Source: Nitrospiraceae bacterium (GTDB lineage: Bacteria; Nitrospirota; Nitrospiria; Nitrospirales; UBA2166). From it: a DNA stretch of 64,000 nucleotides. Of the stretch, positions 8,452 to 16,785 are shown piece after piece (the stretch's first letter is position 1; each line of letters begins with the position of its first letter). The stretch is from positions 1 through 64,000 of the forward strand of contig PBSN01000007.1 in NCBI GenBank assembly GCA_002726235.1, in the 5' to 3' direction. The position numbers were made by a program, and so were the translations under genes. The notes beneath the pieces are model-generated. The model was not told where the DNA came from, made no database searches, and saw nothing but the letters and a program-made list of their open reading frames with translations.

Positions 8452-9879
8452 CTATGTCGCAGTAAGCGCATCGATTTCAAGCAATGCCTTCTCGGTGCGA
8501 ATTGATTGGATATGTTTGAGGTTTCGTGAGCCTTGCATAATTTGATGTGCTGCTTCGATGCCCATTTCCATTGCCGTATCGAGGAAAATATACCTAAAGA
8601 TCCCCTGCCGTCCGCCGGTTAATACGTTCTCCATTTTTGCAACTTCTGCAAGGAGAGTATCCCTATCATGTTGATATCCAAGATGGTAGATGGGGTATCC
8701 GTGTTCGACCCACACGCTATGATGGTCGAGGGCAACCGAGTCAATGTTATATCCGAGTGATCGAAGCTCAAGGGACATTTCCTGAAATAGGGTGTTGCCA
8801 TCGGCCTCCCAGATTTTGTCACCGACTGAGCAGGGAATTTCCAGCATGATCGATGTTTTGCCTTGCGGCACCATTTCAGAGCTACGGCGTTTAGGTTCCT
8901 GGATGCGGCTCATCTTGTACTGGGGTTCCGCGATATACATCCAGGTGTTCTCGCTAAAATCTGGGATGTCGAGTGGGATGTTCAAAAAGCGAAGTGCGCG
9001 AGACCGCAGATTGCCAATCGCCGTTTCCACACCATTAGTTGATTGTGGAGCGATGTATCGTGCCAAGGCGGGCAGTGAAATTGTCGAAAATACCCATGAA
9101 CATGGCAGGAGGTATTCCTGGCCATCAACGTGATAGCGTACAGCCTTCACCCGGTTCCCGACGACGTCGAGGCCGGTCACGTCTGCTCCAAGGTGGATTA
9201 TGCCGCCTTCACGGCACATTCGGGAGGCCATTCGATCAAATAACTGGCCCATGCCAAGCCGTGGATAATAGTATCGGCGGGCATAGGTCCGAATTGGAGA
9301 TCGCCGCAAGCCAATGAGTCGCAATGCGGCATCGCCAAGATTGAGGAGAGAAATGCGTTGTGCCGCCCAGTCTGATGAAATTTGGGTGGGGGGGATGCCC
9401 CAGAGCTTTTCCGTGTACGGGCCGAAGAAGCGATCATAGAGCGGGCGGCCAAATCTGGCGGTCACCCAGCCTTCAAAATGCGATTCGTCACGTGGAGAGA
9501 TGCGGCGACGGATAAGTTCGCCCGCATACCCCAGCAAGGCCTTTAGGTTTAATCCAAGACCGAGATTCTCGACCAGATCTGGCGCGGACAGTGGATAGGC
9601 AAATCGTTTTCCGGAGTGCATCACGACAGATTTGCGCTCGGAGACGAGCATGTCGGCTCCCATCAGGTCGAGAATTCGGCTTGTGAGTTCTTGGTTTTGT
9701 GAAAGAAAGCGGTGTCCTCCAAGATCAAAACGATATTCGCCAAATGTATTTGTTGCGCAGAGTCCGCCGGGACGCGGCTCTCGCTCAAGGACCACGACAT
9801 CCCATCCTTGAGCGGCCAATTCCCACGCACAACTTAAGCCACAGGGACCGCCACCCAGTATGACAATAGGGTCTTTCAT
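8452..9879 (-). CDS. FAD-dependent oxidoreductase of the amine oxidase / UDP-galactopyranose mutase-like class
   Basis: The 475-residue protein opens with a Rossmann ADP-binding motif (VILGGGPCGLSCAWEL) and an acidic strand end (VVVLEREPRPGGLC), then DLGGHRF, which fits FAD-binding proteins of the amine-oxidase/protoporphyrinogen-oxidase clan. YTEKLWGIPP and the C-terminal region (TGGRQGIFRYIFLDTAMEMG) match bacterial NAD(P)/FAD-dependent proteins annotated near UDP-galactopyranose mutase. The ATG at 9879 overlaps the stop of the bfd gene by four bases, which decides the start and suggests translational coupling to the ferredoxin. The substrate is not visible from sequence. Coupling to Bfd is unusual because that ferredoxin is normally reduced by an unrelated flavoprotein. 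Confidence 0.8.
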   Translation of the reverse strand: MKDPIVILGGGPCGLSCAWELAAQGWDVVVLEREPRPGGLCATNTFGEYRFDLGGHRFLSQNQELTSRILDLMGADMLVSERKSVVMHSGKRFAYPLSAPDLVENLGLGLNLKALLGYAGELIRRRISPRDESHFEGWVTARFGRPLYDRFFGPYTEKLWGIPPTQISSDWAAQRISLLNLGDAALRLIGLRRSPIRTYARRYYYPRLGMGQLFDRMASRMCREGGIIHLGADVTGLDVVGNRVKAVRYHVDGQEYLLPCSWVFSTISLPALARYIAPQSTNGVETAIGNLRSRALRFLNIPLDIPDFSENTWMYIAEPQYKMSRIQEPKRRSSEMVPQGKTSIMLEIPCSVGDKIWEADGNTLFQEMSLELRSLGYNIDSVALDHHSVWVEHGYPIYHLGYQHDRDTLLAEVAKMENVLTGGRQGIFRYIFLDTAMEMGIEAAHQIMQGSRNLKHIQSIRTEKALLEIDALTAT

Positions 9880-10073
9880 CTGGTTTCCGTTTGGGTATGG
9901 GCAGTGCATTCTGCCGCGACCTGTATCAGATCCTCGATATTCTCAGCGCATCTCCCGCAGCAATCACGGTCGAGATCGAAAGCTGTGATAAGTGAATCGG
10001 GATCAGACCCGTGTTTTGACAATGCGCATTGCATCTTCCGGTCGGTGATTCCTTTACAGAGGCACAGATACAT
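9876..10073 (-). CDS. bfd: Bacterioferritin-associated ferredoxin (Bfd-type [2Fe-2S])
   Basis: The 65-residue protein begins MYLCLCKGITD and ends its core with DCCGRCAENI. It has the CxC and CxxC pairs that hold the [2Fe-2S] cluster in BFD-like domains. Bfd delivers electrons to bacterioferritin to release stored iron. SD GGAG lies 5 bases before the ATG. A Fur-type operator sits 18 bases upstream and the divergent gene encodes bacterioferritin, which supports the assignment and suggests iron-controlled expression. The downstream FAD gene overlaps by four bases. Confidence 0.9.
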   Translation of the reverse strand: MYLCLCKGITDRKMQCALSKHGSDPDSLITAFDLDRDCCGRCAENIEDLIQVAAECTAHTQTETR

Positions 10074-10090
10074 GATGAAGTCTCCATATG

Positions 10091-10115
10091 GATAATGCTA
10101 ATGATTATGATTATC
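10091..10115. promoter_or_regulatory. Candidate Fur box between bfd and bfr
   Basis: The sequence gataatgctaatgattatga followed by ttatc fits the classical Fur consensus (gataatgataatcattatc) as overlapping NATAAT-type hexamers in both orientations. It lies 18 bases upstream of the bfd start and about 10 bases upstream of a possible -35 element for bfr. Iron-loaded Fur here would repress bfd with its coupled FAD gene, and could also affect bfr. Binding is inferred from sequence only. Confidence 0.75.
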
Positions 10116-10124
10116 AATAATAGC

Positions 10125-10154
10125 TTTACGCGAAGGACTTGTCAAATCTATAAT
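10125..10154 (+). promoter_or_regulatory. Possible sigma-70 promoter of bfr
   Basis: A perfect -10 TATAAT (10149-10154) is preceded at 18 bases by TTTACG (10125-10130), four of six matches to the -35 consensus. It points toward bfr, 115 bases upstream of its ATG, and lies next to the candidate Fur box. Confidence 0.45.
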
Positions 10155-10269
10155 GATTCTGCCCGTATTGACTTATAGTTGGCACAATCACATGAGGCCA
10201 CCATGTTTTCATACTTAATAAATTGCGAGGTGGCGTGGCCAAATACGTAGTGTTGACGGGAGGGATGTG

Positions 10270-10743
10270 ATGAAAGCAAAAAAAGGTGTTGTTGAGTATC
10301 TCAATAAACTTTTGACCAATGAGTTGACCGCAATCAATCAATATTTTCTCCATGCCGAGATGTGTGAGAACTGGGGGTATGATCGGCTGTATCACAAAAT
10401 TCGAGCCGAATCCGTTGACGAAATGAAACATGCAGAGGATCTTATCGAACACATTTTGTACCTGGAAGGCGTTCCCAACGTACAACGCCTTAACACCATT
10501 ACCATTGGGCAGACGGTCTTGGAACAACTCAAACTTGACCTGAAGGTGGAACAGGGAGCGGTGATCCTTTTCAACGAAGCAATTGCTCACTGTGTCAAGG
10601 TTGGGGATAACACCACGCGTAACAAACTGGAAGACATGCTGGAGTCCGAAGAGGGACACGTCGATTTCATCGAGACCCAACTTGAAACTATCAAGCAAGT
10701 TGGCCTCCAAAATTACCTCAGCCAGCAAATTAAGAACGACTAG
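10270..10743 (+). CDS. bfr: Bacterioferritin
   Basis: The 157-residue protein has the full ferroxidase ligand set of bacterioferritin in canonical numbering from the ATG at 10270: E18 (TNELTAINQYF), E51 and H54 (DEMKHAED), E94 (LFNEAIAH), E127 and H130 (ESEEGHVDF). M52, the haem ligand at the subunit interface, is also present. The 24-mer stores iron as ferrihydrite in the cytoplasm. GGGAGG lies 6 bases before the chosen ATG; an in-frame GTG one codon earlier is less likely. It is divergent from bfd with a Fur box between. Confidence 0.95.
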   Translation: MKAKKGVVEYLNKLLTNELTAINQYFLHAEMCENWGYDRLYHKIRAESVDEMKHAEDLIEHILYLEGVPNVQRLNTITIGQTVLEQLKLDLKVEQGAVILFNEAIAHCVKVGDNTTRNKLEDMLESEEGHVDFIETQLETIKQVGLQNYLSQQIKND

Positions 10744-11139
10744 TTTGCTGACCGAGGTCGGTCTAGCACAACACTATTCACGCGCTTGAGAAGTTTCGCT
10801 TTGCCCGCATTATCGGACAGCAGAATTTCGTTGATCACGTTGTTGGTTGATGGAAATTTACTGGTCGATGGGACAGCAGGTCTTGCAAAAGCCCGGATCA
10901 TCAAAGTTCTGAGTAATGCATGCTGGGGTTGATTTCGGCAGATCTAGCCGGAATGGAGATTTACCGTCCACAAGGCGGGTGCTAGTGATACAAAAAAGAG
11001 TTGTTCGTTGCACGGCACGAAGTGTCGGGCGCACACACGGCCGACACTCTCGAACCGCTGTGGTCAAGTAGGTTGGTGGAGGAGTAAGCAATTGCCACAA
11101 GAATACTTGTGGCCCACGACTATTACAGCTCGCGAATTA
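10744..11139. other. Intergenic stretch without a recognised gene
   Basis: I see no supported gene. Two short perfect hairpins are present: GACCG-AGGT-CGGTC (10750-10763), just after bfr, and CCACAAG-AATA-CTTGTGG (11095-11112), just past the end of the minus-strand lipoprotein gene. Neither is followed by a T-run, so they are weak terminator candidates at most. Confidence 0.4.
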
Positions 11140-11457
11140 TTACTCGTATTTGATGGCCAATCCGCGAGCGTCTGCTTGGCAGTGCAAGAGGAATGCCCAC
11201 CAACAGTTGTTGGCAATTTCTACATCAACCACGTCATCTGCACCCATTTCTTTCGCGGTCGCTGTAAGCTTGTTTAAAACGGCACCCTTGGAAATATCGG
11301 CAAATGGCATTGACCAGCCCGACACCTCAACTGTTCCTAGGACTTTATGCGGTTTTGTGATTGACTTTGAGTCGACACTCATCTGGGTCAAGGGGTAGGA
11401 ACATCCAACAAGAAATGCACTCGCGCAAATAATTGCAAGGAATTTTACGTTCATCAT
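11140..11457 (-). CDS. Small lipoprotein, paralogue A
   Basis: The 105-residue lipoprotein starts at the ATG after ATGGAGGCATAC (11457) and has a lipobox FLVGC. The mature part ends GADDVVDVEIANNCWW...CQADARGLAIKYE, an alpha/beta pattern with two cysteines that resembles the small domain of RcsF/YbjQ/TRL-like proteins. It is clearly related to the next upstream gene (11490-11846) and lies 32 bases from it. I do not recognise a named family; an envelope role is likely from the lipid anchor. Confidence 0.8.
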   Translation of the reverse strand: MMNVKFLAIICASAFLVGCSYPLTQMSVDSKSITKPHKVLGTVEVSGWSMPFADISKGAVLNKLTATAKEMGADDVVDVEIANNCWWAFLLHCQADARGLAIKYE

Positions 11458-11489
11458 GTATGCCTCCATATCGTTTGATCGTCTCGGCT

Positions 11490-11846
11490 TTACTGAGGAT
11501 TCGCCGCATCCTCATATTTCACAGCTACGCCGAGACCGTCGGCCCAGCATCTGATTACCTCTCCGATAGCGGGAACCACCGACCAATAACAGTTATTCTT
11601 TACCCTGATATCTAGAATGTCATCTGCTCCGAGAACATCTGCTTTTGTTCGCAGCGTGTGCATCATTTTTCCAACTGCAATCTCGCCAAAAAAAGCCCAC
11701 TCGGAGGCTTCAACGGTTTGCTGCCATTTGATTGGCTTATTCACAGTCTCGGAGGTAACAATTCCCATGGGTGCCATTGAATAGGAACAGGAAATCGTCG
11801 ACAAAGACAAAAACACCAAGCAACCGAATACATGCCATCGTGTCAT
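11490..11846 (-). CDS. Small lipoprotein, paralogue B
   Basis: The 118-residue protein starts at an ATG with SD AAGGAG nine bases before it and has a lipobox STISC. Like its neighbour, it contains SYSMAPMG, VEASEWAFFGEIAVGK and GADDILDIRVKNNCYW...RCWADGLGVAVKYE. The shared spacing of two Cys and the GADD motif shows a tandem duplication. The fold prediction (RcsF/YbjQ-like) is inference. No signal for substrate or partner is visible. Confidence 0.8.
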   Translation of the reverse strand: MTRWHVFGCLVFLSLSTISCSYSMAPMGIVTSETVNKPIKWQQTVEASEWAFFGEIAVGKMMHTLRTKADVLGADDILDIRVKNNCYWSVVPAIGEVIRCWADGLGVAVKYEDAANPQ

Positions 11847-12038
11847 AGGGTGGCTCCTTCCCTTGAAATATATCGGAGTAACTCTCAAGCGTCTTTCGCC
11901 TTCACATATGCATGAATTGTGTCATGATCTATCATGGTTCGTTGTTCATTGTAGCACAGCAACATTGCAGAAAAGAAAAGAAGCCATCGCCATTATCTAG
12001 CTGTCCGTTATTTTCGTTCCGTTAGATAGATCAATGGT

Positions 12039-12362
12039 TCAGAGTGATTTGGCTGGTGTTGCGCTCGCATTGGTTGTAGCGAGAGGAAGGTCTTTCTCTG
12101 ATGGCGAAAGTTCCGTCGCGTGTTTTTGTGCCTGTTCATTGGCATCTTTTAATAAGCGAGCTTCTGTGTTTATGACAAAATCAACTTCATCCTGAACGAC
12201 TTCATGGATTGCTAGGCAGGTTTTTTTTGCAAACGGTTTCTGGGATATCGGTGCAGCACCATGTAGCAACTGCTTGGCTCGTTGGACTGCAATGATGACA
12301 ATCCGAAAACGCGAGTCAATCTTAGTGTTGCTGTGATGATCGAGTAATGAAAGAACCCCCAT
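12039..12362 (-). CDS. rpoZ: DNA-directed RNA polymerase omega subunit
   Basis: The 107-residue protein contains the omega core SRFRIVIIAVQRAKQLLHGA, which folds onto the beta' subunit and helps assemble RNA polymerase. The start at 12362 is set by AAAGGAG six bases before the ATG; a GTG five codons upstream would overlap the gmk stop. The C-terminal third is a low-complexity Ala/Thr/Ser tail. Its place directly after gmk and yicC is a widely conserved order. Confidence 0.9.
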   Translation of the reverse strand: MGVLSLLDHHSNTKIDSRFRIVIIAVQRAKQLLHGAAPISQKPFAKKTCLAIHEVVQDEVDFVINTEARLLKDANEQAQKHATELSPSEKDLPLATTNASATPAKSL

Positions 12363-12373
12363 TGTCACTCCTT

Positions 12374-13027
12374 TCACTGTGCATGATTCTGCCCATCGAG
12401 GCAGGATTTGTCGACATACGCGGTTTTCATTCGCTCCGCGGTGATCACGGCTTCCAATTCTTTCAGTGTTTGATTCAAGTCGTTGTTCACGGCGATATAG
12501 GTATATTGGCGGAAGTGTTGCATTTCATCGCGTGCGCGGTTCAATCGCATCTGAATCGATTCTTGGGAGTCTAGACCTCGGGTTTGAAGGCGCGTTTGGA
12601 GTTCATCCCATGATGGCGGAAGGAGATAAATGAACACTCCTTTCTGGAATGTTTTCTTGAGTTGCATGGCTCCCTGCTCATCGATATCCAGTAAGAGGTC
12701 AATTCCCTCAGTCAACGTCTGTGCTGTCGCCGTCCGGTGCGTTCCATATAAATGACCATAAACCTCTGCCCATTCGAGAAATTCTTTGGCATCGATCATT
12801 TTCTGAAACGTGTCTTTGCTGACGAAGGCATAATCTTGTCCGTCAACCTCACCTGATCGGTGAGGTCGGGTGGTGCACGAAATAGAAAATCGCAAACGTG
12901 GTATGCGGGTAACAAGTTGATTGCACAATGATGTCTTACCGGCGCCGGAGGGGCCAGATATTACGAACAGAATGCCTTGGCGTTGACCAAGAGACACGGC
13001 GTCTTCAATCGTCGGTATATTGTTCAC
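12374..13027 (-). CDS. gmk: Guanylate kinase
   Basis: The 217-residue enzyme phosphorylates GMP to GDP with ATP. The P-loop ISGPSGAGKTSL lies near residues 23-34, followed by the GMP-binding motif SCTTRPHRSGEVDGQDYAF and DIDEQGAMQLKK. Length and order of motifs are normal. It sits between yicC and rpoZ in a compact minus-strand operon. Confidence 0.96.
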   Translation of the reverse strand: MNNIPTIEDAVSLGQRQGILFVISGPSGAGKTSLCNQLVTRIPRLRFSISCTTRPHRSGEVDGQDYAFVSKDTFQKMIDAKEFLEWAEVYGHLYGTHRTATAQTLTEGIDLLLDIDEQGAMQLKKTFQKGVFIYLLPPSWDELQTRLQTRGLDSQESIQMRLNRARDEMQHFRQYTYIAVNNDLNQTLKELEAVITAERMKTAYVDKSCLDGQNHAQ

Positions 13028-13049
13028 GTGTTGGATGATGTTTGGAACG

Positions 13050-13928
13050 TTACTCGAGGTTGTGGATTTGCTCTCGAATTTTCTCCAGCCTGCCTTTTAT
13101 TGCCACGGTCCGTTGTGAGACATCAAGGTCATTGCCCTTTGTGCCCATCGTATTCACTTCTCGATTGAGTTCCTGCATCAGGAAATTGAGTGTTTTCCCA
13201 ACCTCCGTGCCCGTCTCTATAAGGGCCTGACACTGATCCAGATGGCTGTCCGTTCGGACGAGTTCCTCACTTATATCACATCGTGTGGCAAACAAGGCAA
13301 TTTCCTGAGAGAGGCGTGCGGCATCCACCGTGTAGTCCTTCATGAGGGGCGTAATTTTTTTGTGTAGACGGTTGGTGTAGTGTTGAATGATACGAGGTGC
13401 ACGCCGCTTGATTGCAGTGATGTCCCGTCGTATGCCTCGAAGGTGACTCAGTATATCTCGTGTTAACGCGCGACCTTCCCGATGTCTCATGAGGTCAAGT
13501 TCTTCCAATGCACTGCGTAGTACTCGATCCATGATCTCCATTACTACCTCAGTAGGTATGGGAGGAGGCGCGATGGTCGTGAGTTCTCGAAAGTTCGCCA
13601 ATAAGCTGATGTCGATGTCTCCGGTTAAACAAAGGTCACGTTGCACTTTCTTGAGCGCACAGATGTATTGACGGGCGATATCTTCATCAATACGAATGTG
13701 TTGTTGCTGTCTCGATCCGTTACGAATGGAGATAGACACATCAACCTTTCCACGTGAGACATGCTGACCGATGATTCGCTTTATTTTGGCCTCATGCGGA
13801 GAAAGTGTGCTGGGGAGATGGGTTGTGATCTCGCAAAACCTGTGATTGGTAGATCTAATCTCCACGACCACGCGGTGACCGTAGACGACACGTTCCTTCC
13901 GGCTGTATCCTGTCATGCTTTTAATCAT
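13050..13928 (-). CDS. yicC: YicC-family endoribonuclease-like protein
   Basis: The 292-residue protein begins MIKSMTGYSRKE, the hallmark N-terminus of YicC, and has the C-terminal domain with NTMGTKGNDLDVSQRTVAIKGRLEKIREQIHN. E. coli YicC is an RNase involved in small RNA turnover. The ATG at 13928 overlaps the hflX stop by four bases, which sets the start. It sits between hflX and gmk. Confidence 0.93.
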   Translation of the reverse strand: MIKSMTGYSRKERVVYGHRVVVEIRSTNHRFCEITTHLPSTLSPHEAKIKRIIGQHVSRGKVDVSISIRNGSRQQQHIRIDEDIARQYICALKKVQRDLCLTGDIDISLLANFRELTTIAPPPIPTEVVMEIMDRVLRSALEELDLMRHREGRALTRDILSHLRGIRRDITAIKRRAPRIIQHYTNRLHKKITPLMKDYTVDAARLSQEIALFATRCDISEELVRTDSHLDQCQALIETGTEVGKTLNFLMQELNREVNTMGTKGNDLDVSQRTVAIKGRLEKIREQIHNLE

Positions 13929-15637
13929 CGGGTGGTACTCCCAGCGTAGCCCCATGATCGTTCTTGTGCAGGGGCACCCAAGACGTACGTCTGGAAATGT
14001 TCGTCGATCGCCTCAAGAAGTGGAGGCAGTGATGTGGGATTGAGCGCTGATATTGCAATGCCGGACAACCGGTGGGCTAAGACATCTCGCTGCGGTAAAG
14101 CAACACGATCCGACTTGTTCAGGACAAGAAGGCGTGGAATATGGGTGAGGGAAAGTTCGGACAAGACACTCGACACAACACGAAGTTGTTCGTCAAACGT
14201 TGGGCTACTGAGGTCGCACACGTGTAGAAGGAGGTCGGCATCACGCAGTTCGTCTAATGTTGTCTGAAATGCCCCCATAAGTCCTTTAGGAAGTTTTTGG
14301 ATAAACCCCACCGTATCTGTGAGAATCACTTCTTTTTCTGTCAACAGCCGCAATCGACGGCTTGCAGTGTCCAAGGTCGTAAAGACTTGATTGCTTGTTT
14401 CGACGTGATTGCGCGTCAAGGTGTTGAGGAGCGTCGATTTCCCCGCATTGGTATAGCCGATCAGCGCAACGATTGGATAGTTGTGGCGTACTCGGAGAGC
14501 TCGTTGTTGGTGGCGCTGTTTGACGAGTAGCTTCTGTTGGCGCTCGAGGTGAGCAATCCGATCTCGGATTCGGCGCCGATCAAGTTCGAGTGTGGTTTCC
14601 CCTGGTCCGCGACCACCAATTCCACCGGTCAATCGTGAAAGAGAGGTCGAGCGCTCCGCGAGACGCGGGAGTACATATCGAAGCTGGGCTAACTCGACTT
14701 GGAGTTTCCCCTCTCGAGAGTGAGCCCGTCTCGAAAAAATATCAAGGATCAATTGTGTGCGGTCAATGATCTTCATCTCGGTGATTTCGGAAATGGCTTT
14801 TGTCTGTGCTGGCGTTAGGTTTTGATCGAAAATCAGAAAATCTGCTCCGCGATGTAAGGCGTTGATGACAACATCTTTTAACTTTCCCTGCCCTAGTAGA
14901 TATTTGGGGTGAACTGTCTGGGGACGTTGGAGCACTGTGTCTAGAACAACAATGCCATCCGAATCCGCGAGTTCTTGAAGTTCGATGACCGATTCTTTCT
15001 GAATCGCACGATGCTTCTCAGACACACTGATTAATATGGCACGGTCGGAGCCATGTTCGACATGATGGTTCGATTTCGACCTGGAGAACTCTTCATCCAA
15101 GGAACGAAGAAATGTCGAAAGGTGGAGGTCGAGTGCGTGAAATGAGGTGGGTGCCCACACCTCATACACGCGGTGAGCAGGGTTTTGTGGAAGCACATGT
15201 GCCAGGTAGATCATGCCTGGTCTTCCCTCCGTATCGATTCCCAGGGCGGCAATCAGATCAAAACGAAGCATGGCAAGATCTGTCAAGTCATCTTGGCTCA
15301 GAGATTCGTTGCGTAGGTGGGTATGGATCATGCGAATGCCGCGCAGGGCGGTTCGGCCCAACCGATATCTCGAAAGGTTAGGGATGATCACCTCGCGTTC
15401 ATCTCCCACAAACACATCTTCAACGACACCACCTCGACTAATCAAAACACCAATTTGCCGTTTAATCTCGCGCGACAACTCGGTCAAGTAGGTCGCAAGC
15501 TCCACACTGATTACCTCGTGAGCAGAGACGCGTCGACGGTACGCTTTTTTTAGTCTGTGGAGATGGCTTGGCTTCAATCCACTAAGGTTGCCGTGTACAG
15601 TTGAAATTCTTCCTTCTCCTACGTAGTCATGGCACAT
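13925..15637 (-). CDS. hflX: HflX ribosome-associated GTPase
   Basis: The 570-residue protein is longer than E. coli HflX (about 430) because of an N-terminal extension of roughly 150 residues. The HflX domain follows (LDTVLQRPQTVHPKYLLGQGKL, FDQNLTPAQTKAI), then the Gly-rich linker GGIGGRGPGETTLE. The G domain has G1 GYTNAGKSTLLN, G3 DTVGF and G4 NKSD. HflX splits stalled or stressed 70S ribosomes. It overlaps the tsaD 3' end by 19 bases. The exact start within the extension is not certain. Confidence 0.92.
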   Translation of the reverse strand: MCHDYVGEGRISTVHGNLSGLKPSHLHRLKKAYRRRVSAHEVISVELATYLTELSREIKRQIGVLISRGGVVEDVFVGDEREVIIPNLSRYRLGRTALRGIRMIHTHLRNESLSQDDLTDLAMLRFDLIAALGIDTEGRPGMIYLAHVLPQNPAHRVYEVWAPTSFHALDLHLSTFLRSLDEEFSRSKSNHHVEHGSDRAILISVSEKHRAIQKESVIELQELADSDGIVVLDTVLQRPQTVHPKYLLGQGKLKDVVINALHRGADFLIFDQNLTPAQTKAISEITEMKIIDRTQLILDIFSRRAHSREGKLQVELAQLRYVLPRLAERSTSLSRLTGGIGGRGPGETTLELDRRRIRDRIAHLERQQKLLVKQRHQQRALRVRHNYPIVALIGYTNAGKSTLLNTLTRNHVETSNQVFTTLDTASRRLRLLTEKEVILTDTVGFIQKLPKGLMGAFQTTLDELRDADLLLHVCDLSSPTFDEQLRVVSSVLSELSLTHIPRLLVLNKSDRVALPQRDVLAHRLSGIAISALNPTSLPPLLEAIDEHFQTYVLGAPAQERSWGYAGSTTR

Positions 15638-16698
15638 GTTGAGGTTTCAGTTGTTGGCTCGCATGCGATCATTGTATCTGGTCTTTTCCGAAGTGGTTGC
15701 TTAGCAAACGGTTCGGTGTCGAGGGGAGCAAAATTTTTACGGGTGTAGGCGTTCCATCCTGCTGCGGCGATCATTGCACCGTTATCTGTACAGTAGCGCG
15801 GTTCTGGAAAATGAAGATGAAGGTGATGTGTGGCCGTGTGATCGTACATAGTCGTCCGGAGTAGCGAATTGGCCGCGACTCCGCCAACTACAACGATATC
15901 AGAAATGTCATAGCACACAGCCGCGTGGATTGTTTTCTGAATGAGTACCTCAACGATGGATGTTTGGTATCCGGCCGCAATGTCGGCTGAGGTCATATCA
16001 GAGTGATGTTCGCGTGGAGATTGTAAAAAATAGCGCAAAGCGGTTTTGATGCCGCTGAAACTAAAGTCAAACGACCGTTTTGATGGATATGGGAGTGAAA
16101 ATGGAACCTTGCGAGGGTCTCCAGATTGAGCGAGTTTGTCAATCAACGGTCCTCCGGGATAGCCGAGTCCTAGCATCTTTGCGCCTTTATCGAAGGCTTC
16201 GCCTGCCGCGTCATCGAGGGTGCGACCGAGCTGTTCATAATGGTCGTGGGATTGCACTGCATAAAGGTTGGTATGGCCGCCAGACACGAGAAGTGCGATA
16301 TGCGGAAAAGGGATTTGAGTTGTGCCAAGTCGAGCCGAAGCAAGATGGCCTTCCAGATGGTGAACTCCAATCAGGGGGATGTTAGCCGAGTAAGCTAATG
16401 CTTTTCCAAATGAGAGGCCAACGAGGAGTGCGCCAATCAATCCTGGACCTTGGGTGACGGCAATGGCATGAAGGTGATTGAGTCGGACATCGGCTTGGGC
16501 AATTGCTTCTCGAACCACACTGTCCACAACTTCAATGTGAACGCGGGATGCGTATTCTGGCACTACACCTCCATATGGGGCATGAACGTTTTCTTGAGTG
16601 TGAAGAACATCAGAGAGCACTTCATGCCCGTTTTTTACGACCGCAACGGCGGTGTCGTCGCACGAAGTTTCAATGCCTAGAATGAGCGTATCACCCAT
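15619..16698 (-). CDS. tsaD: tRNA N6-adenosine threonylcarbamoyltransferase TsaD
   Basis: The 359-residue protein shows all the family marks: N-terminal ILGIETSCDDTAVAVV, the metal-binding HHLEGH near residue 115, LVSGGHTNL, and GGVAANSLLR. TsaD transfers threonylcarbamoyl to A37 of ANN-decoding tRNAs. The C-terminal tail is slightly longer than average. It is followed by an overlapping hflX, suggesting one transcript. Confidence 0.96.
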   Translation of the reverse strand: MGDTLILGIETSCDDTAVAVVKNGHEVLSDVLHTQENVHAPYGGVVPEYASRVHIEVVDSVVREAIAQADVRLNHLHAIAVTQGPGLIGALLVGLSFGKALAYSANIPLIGVHHLEGHLASARLGTTQIPFPHIALLVSGGHTNLYAVQSHDHYEQLGRTLDDAAGEAFDKGAKMLGLGYPGGPLIDKLAQSGDPRKVPFSLPYPSKRSFDFSFSGIKTALRYFLQSPREHHSDMTSADIAAGYQTSIVEVLIQKTIHAAVCYDISDIVVVGGVAANSLLRTTMYDHTATHHLHLHFPEPRYCTDNGAMIAAAGWNAYTRKNFAPLDTEPFAKQPLRKRPDTMIACEPTTETSTCAMTT

Positions 16699-16785
16699 GG
16701 TGATTACTCGTGGATAGCGATGGTGTGAAGGGAGAAAGAAATATGGAAACGTGGAGGGGTGTTTGTGTTTACGCCCAAGCGGGGA

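Noticed and set aside
10858-11100. Minus-strand frame of 80 residues ending FCKTCCPIDQ
   Set aside because: Would need a TTG start without a ribosome site; no protein-like pattern besides the Cys-rich end.
11095-11112. CCACAAG-AATA-CTTGTGG as a terminator
   Set aside because: The stem is short and no T-run follows on either strand.
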